DNA of 8,826 bases from an uncultured Collinsella sp. (GCA_902468045.1 CABQXG010000036.1:1-8826), one strand, 5' to 3'. Numbered from the stretch's first letter, positions 1 through 6,699 are shown. The notes: a model not told the origin generated them from the sequence alone. Numbers and translations are program-made.

Positions 1-185
1 GAGCCGATGCGGCTCGCGCGTTCCCTCGTATACCCGATAGACCGTCTGCATGTGTATGCCAGCCCCTTACGCTCTGGTGAAAGTTTGTTTACTGAGGGGC
101 ATTCTCGCACGAAACGTTCAACCTATTTGGCCAGAGTGCATGTTGGTTTGGTGAGCGGCTCTAGTAGTCGGTGAAAGTGAGGGGG
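1..185. other. Noncoding end segment downstream of hicB
   Basis: No reading frame here looks like a gene. Two interleaved inverted repeats are visible: GCCCCT (62-67) with AGGGGC (95-100), and CTCTGG (72-77) with CCAGAG (131-136). The first could form a weak hairpin with a 27-nt loop on either strand. Neither has a T-run that would make it a convincing terminator for hicB. A 5-bp stem-loop (GAGCC/GGCTC) occupies bases 1-15. The function is unknown. Confidence 0.4.
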
Positions 186-632
186 TTATTGGAAGGCTAC
201 AGACTTCTTTGGTCTTCCGGCGTGACGTTCTTGGGCGGCGTAGCGCTCGATGCTGTCTATCGTTATCATCCGACGGCCATCGACGAGTTCAACATCGAGT
301 TTTCCGGCTTTGACCAGCGCGGTAATCCGCGGAGCGGAGACTTTGAGATCCAGCGCTGCATCTTTAAATGTTCGGCACGCCGCTTCCCGAGCGTCCTCGT
401 GGTCGATTTCGACTGAAAGGGCCACGACCTCGGCCGAGCGTTCGTACCCTGCCGGAGTCAAACCGTTGTTGAGGTCGTCGGCCAAAAACGCCATCAGCGC
501 CTCGGTGGCATGGGCAATCGCTTCTTCGCGCGTATCGCCATCGGCAAAGGCGCCGGGAATCTGCGGGAAGCTGGCGCAGTACCCGTCGTCTTCTTTTATG
601 AGAACGCAGTCATAGGTAAATCGCTGCCTCAT
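186..632 (-). CDS. hicB: HicB-family antitoxin with C-terminal helix-turn-helix
   Basis: Antitoxin of a type II toxin-antitoxin pair. HicB proteins bind and block the HicA mRNA interferase and usually repress their own promoter. The 148-residue product has the HicB N-terminal fold (about 1-50): a first strand, then KEDDGYCASFPQIPGAFADG, then TREEAIAHATEAL. Residues 90-132 (from FKDAALDLKVSAPRITALVKAGKL to the DGRRMITIDSIERY segment) resemble an excisionase/MerR-like helix-turn-helix, the presumed DNA-binding domain. The tail is basic (AGRPKK). I chose the ATG at 632 over an upstream in-frame start at 677 because GGAGG lies 6 bases before it and the HicB homology begins there. It starts 11 bases after the hicA stop, so the two genes are co-transcribed. 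The family call is firm. The DNA-binding role of the C-terminus is inferred. Confidence 0.88.
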   Translation of the reverse strand: MRQRFTYDCVLIKEDDGYCASFPQIPGAFADGDTREEAIAHATEALMAFLADDLNNGLTPAGYERSAEVVALSVEIDHEDAREAACRTFKDAALDLKVSAPRITALVKAGKLDVELVDGRRMITIDSIERYAAQERHAGRPKKSVAFQ

Positions 633-643
633 TTTGCCTCCAA

Positions 644-829
644 CTACCATCCAGCTTGGCGACGAATACTTGCCCACGTGCCCTTCTTTGGTCGATCACC
701 ACCAGAGCCGTTCACGGGGACAACACGATCGCCAGAAACATACTTAGCATGACCACCGACTTGCGCGACCTTCACGAATCCATCGTGCTTGAGTAGGGCA
801 ATGATTTCCCGAAAGGTAGGAGGTTGCAT
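644..829 (-). CDS. hicA: HicA-family mRNA interferase toxin
   Basis: Toxin of the HicAB pair: a small double-stranded-RNA-binding-fold protein that cleaves mRNA and arrests translation when not bound by HicB. The 61-residue product matches the family in length and layout: helix 1 with FREIIALLKHDGF (about 6-18), the VGGHAKY strand carrying the expected catalytic histidine (His27), a second strand (DRVVPV), and the C-terminal PKKGTWASIRRQAG motif (48-60). His27 is intact, so the toxin is predicted active. The start has AGAGGT six bases upstream. It precedes hicB in the usual toxin-first order. Transcription should begin about 20 bases upstream from the promoter at 855-883, which lies inside a palindromic operator. 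The pair was probably acquired horizontally, but that is inference from the family's habits. Confidence 0.9.
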   Translation of the reverse strand: MQPPTFREIIALLKHDGFVKVAQVGGHAKYVSGDRVVPVNGSGGDRPKKGTWASIRRQAGW

Positions 830-853
830 GGGCCGACCTCTTTCAGCCGTCCT

Positions 854-875
854 AATTATAAACTACTTTATAATT
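854..875. promoter_or_regulatory. Palindromic operator over the hicAB -10 box
   Basis: Perfect inverted repeat on the + strand: AATTATAAA (854-862), spacer CTAC, TTTATAATT (867-875). The left arm contains the complement of the hicAB -10 hexamer, so a dimer bound here would block RNA polymerase. HicB or the HicAB complex is the obvious candidate ligand. The palindrome is seen directly; the ligand is inferred. Confidence 0.7.
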
Positions 876-883
876 TTTGCTAA
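855..883 (-). promoter_or_regulatory. hicAB promoter
   Basis: On the minus strand, TTAGCA (878-883) and TATAAT (855-860) are separated by 17 bases, close to the sigma-70-type consensus, in a strikingly AT-rich stretch. Transcription is expected to start near 848, about 20 bases before the hicA ATG. The -35 box lies only 15 bases beyond the prmC stop codon, and no terminator is visible between them, so read-through from prmC is also possible. Confidence 0.7.
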
Positions 884-897
884 CCAGTTAATAAATA

Positions 898-2148
898 TTA
901 CTGGCGCTGTTTGGGCTCGGTGACGATGGCTCGGACGATGCGGGGGCGATCGGTGAGGTCGTGGACGATGCGCACGTCCGACAGACCCGCCTGGCGACAG
1001 AGCTCGGCCGCGGCATCGAGGGCACCCTCGTAGAGCTCGCAGGCAAACAGGCCACCGGCGCGCAGCATGTAAGGCGCCGCATTGAGCAGGCGGCGGAAGA
1101 TATCGAGGCCGTCGGCGCCGCCCTCGAGCGCCAGGTCGGGCTCAAAGTCCTTGACCTCGTGCGGCAGCGAGCGCATGACGTCGGTCGGGATGTAAGGCGG
1201 GTTGGAGACGAGCACATCAAAGGTGCCCCACTCTTCGCGGGGAATGGAACTCACCAGGTTGGTGAGGCTAAAGGCAACCTCATCTGCCGTGAGGCCGAGG
1301 GCGTCGCGGTTTTTGGTGGCCAGATCCATGGCGCGCGGCTCGATATCGGTGGCGGTGCAGGTAACGTGGCCGCGGCGCTCCCAGGCAAGGGAGAGCGAAA
1401 TGCAGCCCGTGCCGCAGCCGACCTCGAGAACGCGGGCAGTGCAGGGCTCGGTTGGGGCAGGCGCAGCGGCATCCTGAGCTGAAGCCGTCTCCTGGCCGGC
1501 ACCCTCGATGGCGATGCCGTATTCGTCGAGCTCGGGCTCGGCGGCTTCCGCGGCGTCGGCTTCTGCTGCCTGCGCGGCGACTTCCTCGGCCTCGCGGTCG
1601 GCCAGCTCCTCGGCATAGGCACGGCTGCCCAGCACGTCGCTGCCTAGTGCCGCCTCATCGGCGGCCGTCAGGTTAGCGGCACGGCGCTCGACAGTCGCGC
1701 GCTCGTCGGCCAGCGCCGCCTCGGCTTTGCGGGCCTCTTCGACCTCATCGTTCCAAGGCAGCTCAACACGCTGACGGGCAGCAGCCTCGGGGCTCAGCAC
1801 CTCGGCATCCAGATAATTGAGGACTTCCTCGACGAGCATCTCGGTCTCGGGACGCGGAATGAGCACACCGGGGGCGCACGCGACGTCGATCATGCGAAAC
1901 TGCGTGCTGCCCGTGATGTATTGCAGCGGTTCACCTTTAGCGCGACGAACAACGGCCGCGTGCATGGTCTCGAGCTGAGCCGCGTTAAGCGTCTCGTCCA
2001 TGCGCATATATAAGTCGATGCGTACCAAACCCGTGGCAGCGCAGAGCAGCCACTCGGCAGAAAGACGGGGGTGCTCCTCGCCGCGCTCGGCCAGGTACTC
2101 CTTGGTCCACTCGAGACAGCGCTTGATGGTCCAAATCTCGTTTGCCAT
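898..2148 (-). CDS. prmC: Release factor glutamine methyltransferase PrmC with acidic insertion
   Basis: S-adenosylmethionine-dependent enzyme that methylates the glutamine of the GGQ motif in peptide release factors RF1 and RF2, tuning translation termination. The 416-residue product has the PrmC N-terminal helical domain (about 1-95), the IPRPETE signature (97-103), SAM motif I as LEVGCGTG (241-248), and the catalytic NPPY (316-319) within SNPPYIPTDV. A GGADGLDIFRRLL segment (343-355) is also typical. The family is usually about 280-290 residues. The excess is an Ala/Glu/Asp-rich insert at about 115-236 between the two domains. The ATG at 2148 was chosen over an in-frame start at 2223 because GGGGAGGG lies just upstream and typical PrmC sequence starts there. 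prfA, its frequent neighbour, is not adjacent. All catalytic motifs are intact, so it should be active. Confidence 0.93.
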   Translation of the reverse strand: MANEIWTIKRCLEWTKEYLAERGEEHPRLSAEWLLCAATGLVRIDLYMRMDETLNAAQLETMHAAVVRRAKGEPLQYITGSTQFRMIDVACAPGVLIPRPETEMLVEEVLNYLDAEVLSPEAAARQRVELPWNDEVEEARKAEAALADERATVERRAANLTAADEAALGSDVLGSRAYAEELADREAEEVAAQAAEADAAEAAEPELDEYGIAIEGAGQETASAQDAAAPAPTEPCTARVLEVGCGTGCISLSLAWERRGHVTCTATDIEPRAMDLATKNRDALGLTADEVAFSLTNLVSSIPREEWGTFDVLVSNPPYIPTDVMRSLPHEVKDFEPDLALEGGADGLDIFRRLLNAAPYMLRAGGLFACELYEGALDAAAELCRQAGLSDVRIVHDLTDRPRIVRAIVTEPKQRQ

Positions 2149-2196
2149 GGGGCCCTCCCCTTTTAAGCGCCGGACGGCGCGCGAATGTCGGAGCAG

Positions 2197-2223
2197 ATTG
2201 TACGCGAGGGCGGCACGCGGCAA
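2197..2223 (-). promoter_or_regulatory. Possible prmC promoter
   Basis: On the minus strand, TTGCCG (2218-2223) and TACAAT (2197-2202) are separated by only 15 bases, shorter than ideal. The -10 box is good and lies about 50 bases before the prmC ATG. Some promoter is expected here, because the upstream ribosomal operon ends at a strong terminator. Confidence 0.4.
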
Positions 2224-2287
2224 GGGACGATTGGAAGCGATTATCGAGAATCAGCCCAGAATTTTGCTTGAATCGCAATCGAAGTGT

Positions 2288-2512
2288 TCATTCGTCGACG
2301 TCTAAATCTGCATCCGTCAAGCTTTTGGCAAGGTTGCCCCAAAACTGACCAATATCTAACCAAGAACTTGCCACATTGCTTGACAGGCGACGCACCAAAA
2401 AGGGCCCCGCGACTTCTTGGACGATTTTTTGAGCATTATTTTGGTAATCGACCGACGCTTTAAGCAGGTAAATGGCCCATAGGCTACCAAGTCAGCCCAA
2501 ATAAACCAACAT
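2288..2512 (-). pseudogene. Possible decayed small membrane-protein gene (in-frame TGA)
   Basis: Read from an ATG at 2512, this frame gives MLVYLG, a TGA stop (2492-2494), and then 67 open codons to a TGA at 2288-2290. If the internal TGA was once TGG (Trp), the start becomes a continuous hydrophobic helix (WEIAMLVYLG-W-LGSLWAIYLL). It is followed by a soluble part (KASVDYQNNAQKIVQEV, SSNVASSWLDIGQFWG) ending in an acidic tail. My hand count gives lower GC at codon position 2 than at 1 and 3, as in coding DNA. The REP-like palindrome abuts the 5' end and may have truncated it. I do not recognise the family. A chance open frame is a real alternative, since another frame is also open across much of this stretch. 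Confidence 0.3.
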
Positions 2513-2527
2513 AGCAATTTCCCAAAA

Positions 2528-2611
2528 TGATCCGTAGGGGACGGAGGAAAACGGATCACTGGCACCGCATCGATGCAGAATGATCCGTTTTCCTCCGTCC
2601 CCAAGGGATCA
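2528..2611. repeat. REP-like nested palindromic element
   Basis: Two perfect 22-base arms in inverted orientation (2537-2558, from GGGGACGGAGG to ACGGATCA; and 2581-2602) flank a 22-base centre that itself contains the 10-bp palindrome GCATCGATGC (2567-2576). Each arm can also fold alone. On the left, TGATCCGT (2528-2535) pairs with ACGGATCA (2551-2558). On the right, TGATCC (2581-2586) pairs with GGATCA (2606-2611). The element is thus two small hairpins or one large cruciform. The layout resembles bacterial REP pairs mobilised by REP-associated tyrosine transposases, but I see no transposase here. The right end runs directly into the T-tract of the rplX terminator. Confidence 0.75.
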
Positions 2612-2645
2612 AAAAAGGCCCGGATGCCGTAGCATCCGGGCCTTT
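2611..2645 (-). terminator. Intrinsic terminator after rplX
   Basis: On the minus strand, an 11-bp GC-rich stem (GGCCCGGATGC pairing with GCATCCGGGCC) and a 4-base TACG loop are followed by TTTTTT. It starts about 27 bases after the rplX stop. It ends the ribosomal-protein transcript and isolates it from prmC. Confidence 0.95.
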
Positions 2646-2671
2646 GCTAGCAACTTGATGTTGCGGGCAGC

Positions 2672-2977
2672 TTAGAACTTGTGGCCGCACTTCTTGCAGA
2701 CGCGCAGCTTGTTCTTGCCGTCCTTCTCGTGACCGACGCGGGTAACCTTACCGCACTCGGGGCAAACGAGATTGACGTTGGAGGCGTCGATGGGAGCCTC
2801 CTGCGAAACGATGCCGCCCTGCTGGTTGGCAGCGTTGGGCTTGACGGCCTTCTTGACGACCGAAACGCCCTCGACAACGACCTTGTTCTCGGCGGGGAGA
2901 GCACGCAGGACAACGCCCTGCTTGCCGCGATCCTTACCAGAGAGAACCTGGACCTTATCGCCCTTCTTGATATACAT
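2672..2977 (-). CDS. rplX: 50S ribosomal protein L24
   Basis: Large-subunit assembly-initiator protein that binds the 5' region of 23S rRNA near the exit tunnel. The 101-residue product has the N-terminal KOW motif ([20 protein letters not shown], about 4-23). The C-terminal part carries a zinc-ribbon-like set of cysteines: Cys72 and Cys75 (CPEC) and Cys94 and Cys97 (CKKC), a version seen in many bacterial L24 proteins. GGGGAG precedes the ATG. It lies 13 bases after rplN and is the last gene of this operon. In most bacteria rplE follows directly, but here a terminator does. Confidence 0.97.
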   Translation of the reverse strand: MYIKKGDKVQVLSGKDRGKQGVVLRALPAENKVVVEGVSVVKKAVKPNAANQQGGIVSQEAPIDASNVNLVCPECGKVTRVGHEKDGKNKLRVCKKCGHKF

Positions 2978-2990
2978 ATATCTCCCCTAA

Positions 2991-3359
2991 CTACAGGGTC
3001 TCGGGAGCGAGCGAGACGATCTTCATGTACTTCTTGTCACGAAGCTCGCGAGCGACAGGCCCGAAGATACGGGTGCCGACGGGCGAACCATCGTTGTTGA
3101 TGACAACGCAGGCGTTCTCATCAAAGCGAATGTAGGAGCCATCCTTGCGGCGGATCTCCTTAACGGTGCGAACGACGACGCAACGGACAACGTCCTTCTT
3201 CTTGACGTTGGCGCCAGGGGTAGCCTCCTGGACAGCACCGATGAACACATCGCCGATGCCTGCATAACGACGCTTGGAACCGCCAAGCACCTTGATGCAG
3301 CGAATCTTGCGAGCGCCGGAGTTGTCGGCGACGTTCAGCATGGTTTGCATCTGAATCAT
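2991..3359 (-). CDS. rplN: 50S ribosomal protein L14
   Basis: Universally conserved large-subunit protein at the subunit interface, contributing to intersubunit bridges and contacting L19. The 122-residue product has exactly the usual bacterial length. It starts [19 protein letters not shown] and contains the [23 protein letters not shown] segment and the conserved [20 protein letters not shown] core. GGAGG stands about 10 bases before the ATG. It is separated from rpsQ by an unusually wide 118-bp spacer and from rplX by 13 bases. Confidence 0.98.
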   Translation of the reverse strand: MIQMQTMLNVADNSGARKIRCIKVLGGSKRRYAGIGDVFIGAVQEATPGANVKKKDVVRCVVVRTVKEIRRKDGSYIRFDENACVVINNDGSPVGTRIFGPVARELRDKKYMKIVSLAPETL

Positions 3360-3477
3360 GGTAGATGTTCCTCCGAACTAAGAACCGAAGAGAGGTGCGC
3401 AGCCTTTATGCGGCCCGTGGTATGCAAGCCAGGCATACGCACATCTTCGGAAACGTACAAGTCGTAAGAGCGACTGC
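3360..3477 (-). other. Wide rpsQ-rplN spacer with two hairpins
   Basis: This 118-bp gap is far longer than most neighbouring junctions. Right after the rpsQ stop (minus strand) is a stem AGTCG/CGACT (3471-3475 with 3460-3464). Further on is a second stem, GTATGC with GCATAC (3420-3425 and 3433-3438), extended by GTG/CAC across one bulged base. Neither has a T-run, so they look like RNA-processing, stability or regulatory hairpins and not terminators. No promoter or small gene is convincing. Confidence 0.5.
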
Positions 3478-3738
3478 TTATTTAGCGCGCTCGACGACCT
3501 CGATGAGGCGCCAACGCTTCATCTTGGACATAGGACGGGTCTCCATAACGCGGACGGTATCGCCCACGCCAGCCGTGCACTCCTCGTCGTGAGCGTGCAG
3601 CTTCTTGGAGCTGGTCATCATCTTGCCGTACTTGGGGTGACGCTTGCGCTCGGTGATGGTGACAACAATGGTCTTGGCACCGGAGACGGAGGTAACGACA
3701 CCCGTACGGACCTTACGCGAGTTACGCGAATCAGTCAT
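3478..3738 (-). CDS. rpsQ: 30S ribosomal protein S17
   Basis: Primary 16S-rRNA-binding OB-fold protein needed early in 30S assembly. The 86-residue product carries the family pattern RKVRTGVVTSVSGAKTIVV, the RKRHPKYGKMM motif (about 32-42), HAHDEECTAGVGDTVRVMETRPMSK, and a C-terminal RWRLIEVVERAK. AAGGAGAG lies just before the ATG. It follows rpmC with a 16-base gap and is followed by the wide 118-bp spacer before rplN. Confidence 0.98.
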   Translation of the reverse strand: MTDSRNSRKVRTGVVTSVSGAKTIVVTITERKRHPKYGKMMTSSKKLHAHDEECTAGVGDTVRVMETRPMSKMKRWRLIEVVERAK

Positions 3739-3754
3739 GTTCTCTCCTTAGGTC

Positions 3755-3970
3755 CTACTCGGCGACAGCGGACTTCTCCGCTGCGATCTCGCGGGCGCGC
3801 TGCTCCGTGAGGACGCGAGCGATGTCCTTCTTCACGGTGTTGACGCGAGCGGTGTTGTCCAGCTGGCTGGTGGCCATCTGGAAACGAAGGTTAAAGAGCT
3901 CGGCGCGCATTTCCTTCAGCTTCTCAACGAGCTGAGCGTCCGAGAGCTCACGAATCTCTGCGGGCTTCAT
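3755..3970 (-). CDS. rpmC: 50S ribosomal protein L29
   Basis: Small helical protein beside the peptide exit tunnel, part of the docking area for trigger factor and signal recognition particle. The 71-residue product has the family start [18 protein letters not shown], then ELFNLRFQMATSQLDNTARV (about 25-44) and KKDIARVLTEQR, with a short Ala/Glu tail. Its ATG overlaps the rplP stop by one base (TAATG), pointing to translational coupling, and AAGGAGGAG precedes it. Confidence 0.98.
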   Translation of the reverse strand: MKPAEIRELSDAQLVEKLKEMRAELFNLRFQMATSQLDNTARVNTVKKDIARVLTEQRAREIAAEKSAVAE

Positions 3971-4473
3971 TAGTTCTCCTCCTTGGCGGCGGCGGCGTCC
4001 TCAGCAGCCCACTTGGCCTCGAGAGCGGCCTCCTCAGCCATCTCCTTCTCGATGCGCTGCTCAGCGTTCTTAGCAGCAACAATCTTGGTCTTGATGGGGA
4101 GCTTGTGCTGCGCAAGACGCAGAGCCTCGCGAGCGACCTCCTCGGGAACACCCTTGACCTCGAACATGATGCGGCCGGGCTTGACGACGGCCACCCACTC
4201 CTCGGGGTTACCCTTACCAGAACCCATGCGAGTCTCGGCAGGCTTCTTGGTGATGGGCTTATCGGGGAAGATCGTGATGTAGACACGACCGCCACGCTTC
4301 ATGTAGCGGGTCATGGCAATACGAGCGGCCTCGATCTGACGGTTGGTGATCCAATGGGCCTCGAGAGCCTGGATACCAAACTCGCCGAAATGCAGCTCGG
4401 TATTACCCTTGGCCTGGCCCTTCATGGAGCCACGCTGCACCTTGCGGTGAAGAATACGCTTAGGGGCAAGCAC
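3970..4473 (-). CDS. rplP: 50S ribosomal protein L16 with acidic C-terminal extension
   Basis: Large-subunit protein near the A site that helps tRNA accommodation and maturation of the peptidyl-transferase centre. The 167-residue product shows the expected [11 protein letters not shown] start, [30 protein letters not shown] (about 60-78), the ETRMGSGKG loop (80-88) and [15 protein letters not shown]. The family usually ends near residue 137-145. Here about 27 extra residues follow, rich in Ala and Glu ([20 protein letters not shown]). The start is GTG, sharing its G with the rpsC stop (TAGTG), with AGGAGGGG about seven bases upstream. The stop overlaps rpmC (TAATG). Confidence 0.97.
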   Translation of the reverse strand: MLAPKRILHRKVQRGSMKGQAKGNTELHFGEFGIQALEAHWITNRQIEAARIAMTRYMKRGGRVYITIFPDKPITKKPAETRMGSGKGNPEEWVAVVKPGRIMFEVKGVPEEVAREALRLAQHKLPIKTKIVAAKNAEQRIEKEMAEEAALEAKWAAEDAAAAKEEN

Positions 4474-5183
4474 TACTGACCCCTCCTCTCGGAGTTACGA
4501 CGACGAGGACGGGAAGAGCCCTCGAGTGCAGGGTTGGGAACAGGCTGGCCCGGGAGCTTCTCGCCCAGGTAGATCCAGACCTTCACGCCGCAAGCGCCCA
4601 TGGTGGTGCTGGCGACAGCCGTGCCGTAGTCGATCTTGGCACGGAGGGTGTGCAGAGGCACGCGACCCTCGCGGTACCACTCACGACGGCCCATCTCGGC
4701 ACCGCCGAGACGACCGGAGCACTGGATACGGATGCCCTTAGCGCCGGCCTTGCGGGCGGACTGGACAGCCTTGCGCATAGCGCGACGGAAGGCAACGCGG
4801 CCCTCGAGCTGCTCGGCGATAGACTGAGCAACGAGGTTAGCGTCGAGCTCGGGGCGCTTGATCTCGACAACGTCGACGGAGAGCTGGCCCTTGGAGACGC
4901 CAGCGACCTTCTCGAGCTCGGTGCGGAGGGTATCGATCTCGGCACCCTTCTTACCGATGACAACGCCGGGGCGAGCGGTGAGGATAATGACCTTCACCTT
5001 GTCGCCAGCGCGCTCGATCTCGACGCGGGAGACAGCTGCGCGGGAAAGACGCTTCTCGAGGTACTTGCGGATCTCGAGATCGTTACCGAGGGTCTTAGCG
5101 TAATCCTTCTCTGCGAACCAGCGGGAGCGCCAGTTCTCGGTGATGCCAAGACGGAAGCCGGTGGGGTAGACTTTCTGACCCAT
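4473..5183 (-). CDS. rpsC: 30S ribosomal protein S3
   Basis: Small-subunit head protein lining the mRNA entry channel, where it contributes to helicase activity. The 236-residue product begins [18 protein letters not shown] (most bacteria have His, not Tyr, at position 6). It has the type II KH domain with the GXXG-type loop VIGKKG (75-80) and the C-terminal domain with [27 protein letters not shown] written here in parts: SGRLGGAEM, then [17 protein letters not shown], both strongly conserved. The tail is Arg-rich ([13 protein letters not shown]). It starts 6 bases after the rplV stop, with AAAGGAGG inside the end of rplV. Its stop TAG overlaps the rplP GTG. Confidence 0.98.
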   Translation of the reverse strand: MGQKVYPTGFRLGITENWRSRWFAEKDYAKTLGNDLEIRKYLEKRLSRAAVSRVEIERAGDKVKVIILTARPGVVIGKKGAEIDTLRTELEKVAGVSKGQLSVDVVEIKRPELDANLVAQSIAEQLEGRVAFRRAMRKAVQSARKAGAKGIRIQCSGRLGGAEMGRREWYREGRVPLHTLRAKIDYGTAVASTTMGACGVKVWIYLGEKLPGQPVPNPALEGSSRPRRRNSERRGQ

Positions 5184-5189
5184 ACAGCT

Positions 5190-5561
5190 TTACGCCTCCT
5201 TTCGAGGAGCAACGACGACGGTGATGTGGGAAGTACGCTTCAGAATGCGAGAAGCGGAACCCTTGGCGCGGGGACGGATGCGCTTAAGCGTCGGACCCTC
5301 GTCAACATAGGCAGCGGCGACAACCAGGTTGTCGGCACGCAGACCGTTGTTGTTCTCGGCGTTCGCAACGGCGGAACGGAGAACCTTCTCGACATCCACG
5401 GCGACGGCGCGGTCGCAGAAGTGGAGGATGTCGAAGGCCTGAGCGACCGGCTTGCGGGGGATCAGATCGACCACCAGGCGGGCCTTGCTGGGGGAAACAC
5501 GCACGTACTTAGCGACGGCGCGAACCTCGGTGGCCTCAGTTTCAATAGACTTAGTTGCCAT
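5190..5561 (-). CDS. rplV: 50S ribosomal protein L22
   Basis: Large-subunit protein whose long beta-hairpin reaches into the exit tunnel; changes there affect macrolide response. The 123-residue product matches the family: [32 protein letters not shown] (63-74), [17 protein letters not shown] and [12 protein letters not shown]. Two local oddities are seen. There is an N-terminal extension of roughly ten residues before [10 protein letters not shown]. The usual IRGK loop reads IPRKP (34-38). The ATG follows the rpsS stop by 14 bases and has AGGGGG upstream. Confidence 0.97.
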   Translation of the reverse strand: MATKSIETEATEVRAVAKYVRVSPSKARLVVDLIPRKPVAQAFDILHFCDRAVAVDVEKVLRSAVANAENNNGLRADNLVVAAAYVDEGPTLKRIRPRAKGSASRILKRTSHITVVVAPRKEA

Positions 5562-5575
5562 TTACGGTTAACCCC

Positions 5576-5836
5576 CTATTTGGCCTTGTGGCCACGGAAC
5601 GTACGAGTCGGCGCGAACTCGCCGAGCTTGTGACCAACCATGGACTCGGTAACATACACGGGCACATGCTTGCGGCCGTCGTGGACGGCGATGGTGTGAC
5701 CAACCATCTCGGGGAAGATGGTGGACGCGCGGGACCAGGTCTTCACGACGTCCTTCTTGCCAGCCTCGTTCATCGCGGTGATACGCGAGAGAAGGCGAGT
5801 CTCCACGAACGGGCCCTTTTTGAGACTTCTGCTCAT
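5576..5836 (-). CDS. rpsS: 30S ribosomal protein S19
   Basis: Small-subunit head protein that forms a complex with S13 near the A and P sites. The 86-residue product is slightly short for the family (about 92) at its C-terminus. It keeps the signatures: [42 protein letters not shown] (given in parts: [17 protein letters not shown], then [14 protein letters not shown]), [23 protein letters not shown] precedes the ATG. It lies 32 bases after rplB and 14 bases before rplV. Confidence 0.98.
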   Translation of the reverse strand: MSRSLKKGPFVETRLLSRITAMNEAGKKDVVKTWSRASTIFPEMVGHTIAVHDGRKHVPVYVTESMVGHKLGEFAPTRTFRGHKAK

Positions 5837-5868
5837 AAGTGCTTTCTCCTAAAACTCGGTATCCGAAA

Positions 5869-6699
5869 TTACTTCTTACGGCGACGAATGATGTGCTGGT
5901 TCGAGACCTTCTTCTTCTTGCGCGTACGAAGGCCCTTCGTCGGCTTACCCCAGGGGGTAACAGAAGGACGACCAGAGGTGTGGTTCTTGCCCTCGCCACC
6001 GCCGTGCGGGTGGTCGACAGGGTTCATGACGGTACCGCGGACGGTCGGGCGCACGTTCATGTGACGCTTACGGCCGGCCTTGCCGATGACGATGTTGGAG
6101 TGATCGGCGTTGCCGACCTCACCGACGGTGGCGCGGCAGGTAACGAGGATGCGGCGCATCTCGGAGGAAGGCATACGGACGATAGCGTACTTGCCCTCCT
6201 TACCCATCAGCTGGCAGGAGTTACCGGCGGAACGGGCGATAGCAGCGCCCTTGCCCGGCTGGAACTCGACGGCGTGGATGAGCGTACCGACGGGGATGTC
6301 GGCGAGGGGCAGAGCGTTGCCCGGCTTGATGTCGGCGTCAGAACCGGACATGATGGTCTGACCGACCTCGAGGCCCTTGGGGGCCAGGATGTAGCGCTTC
6401 TCACCGTCAGCGTAGTGCAGCAGAGCGATGCGAGCGGAACGGTTCGGATCGTACTCGATCGTGGCAACCTTGGCGGGCACGCCGTCCTTGTTGCGCTTGA
6501 AGTCGATCACGCGGTAACGACGCTTCACGCCGCCGCCCTGGTGGCGGGTGGTGATGCGGCCGTTGTTGTTACGACCGGCCTTCTTGGGCAGGGGCTCGAG
6601 AAGAGACTTCTCGGGCTTGGTGCAGGTGATCTCGGAGAAGTCGGAGATCGTCTGCCAACGCCTACCAGCGGAGGTCGGCTTAAGGTGCTTTACAGCCAT
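5869..6699 (-). CDS. rplB: 50S ribosomal protein L2
   Basis: One of the largest and most conserved 50S proteins, needed for subunit association and the peptidyl-transferase centre. From the ATG at 6699 the product is 276 residues, the standard bacterial length. An in-frame upstream start at 6774 was rejected because L2 homology begins at [14 protein letters not shown] and AAAGGGA stands at a proper distance before 6699. Features include [20 protein letters not shown] (42-61), the SH3-like region, and the functional loop [13 protein letters not shown] with the key His230, followed by [14 protein letters not shown]. Uniquely in this operon it is preceded by a 179-bp structured spacer, so its expression may be tuned separately. 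Confidence 0.98.
   Translation of the reverse strand: MAVKHLKPTSAGRRWQTISDFSEITCTKPEKSLLEPLPKKAGRNNNGRITTRHQGGGVKRRYRVIDFKRNKDGVPAKVATIEYDPNRSARIALLHYADGEKRYILAPKGLEVGQTIMSGSDADIKPGNALPLADIPVGTLIHAVEFQPGKGAAIARSAGNSCQLMGKEGKYAIVRMPSSEMRRILVTCRATVGEVGNADHSNIVIGKAGRKRHMNVRPTVRGTVMNPVDHPHGGGEGKNHTSGRPSVTPWGKPTKGLRTRKKKKVSNQHIIRRRKK

Noticed and set aside
76..178. Direct repeat GGTGAAAGT at 76-84 and 170-178, considered as attachment site or iteron
   Set aside because: Only nine bases, two copies, with no integrase or replication gene nearby; compatible with chance.
171..416. 81-codon + strand frame opposite hicB
   Set aside because: Overlaps the well-supported hicB, and its first codons come from the noncoding end segment.
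961..1482. 173-codon + strand frame opposite prmC
   Set aside because: Antisense to the catalytic domain of PrmC, with no start signal or family match.
2356..2604. 82-codon minus-strand frame starting within the REP-like palindrome
   Set aside because: Its first third is translated palindrome and the rest has an unnatural composition. The alternative frame at 2288-2512 looks more protein-like.
4650..5633. Open frame of 327 codons on the + strand opposite rpsC and rplV
   Set aside because: Same codon-bias shadow effect. No ribosome-binding site or family resemblance, and it runs across three real genes.
5834..5869. Possible extra small gene between rplB and rpsS
   Set aside because: Only 32 bases, containing just the rpsS ribosome-binding site.
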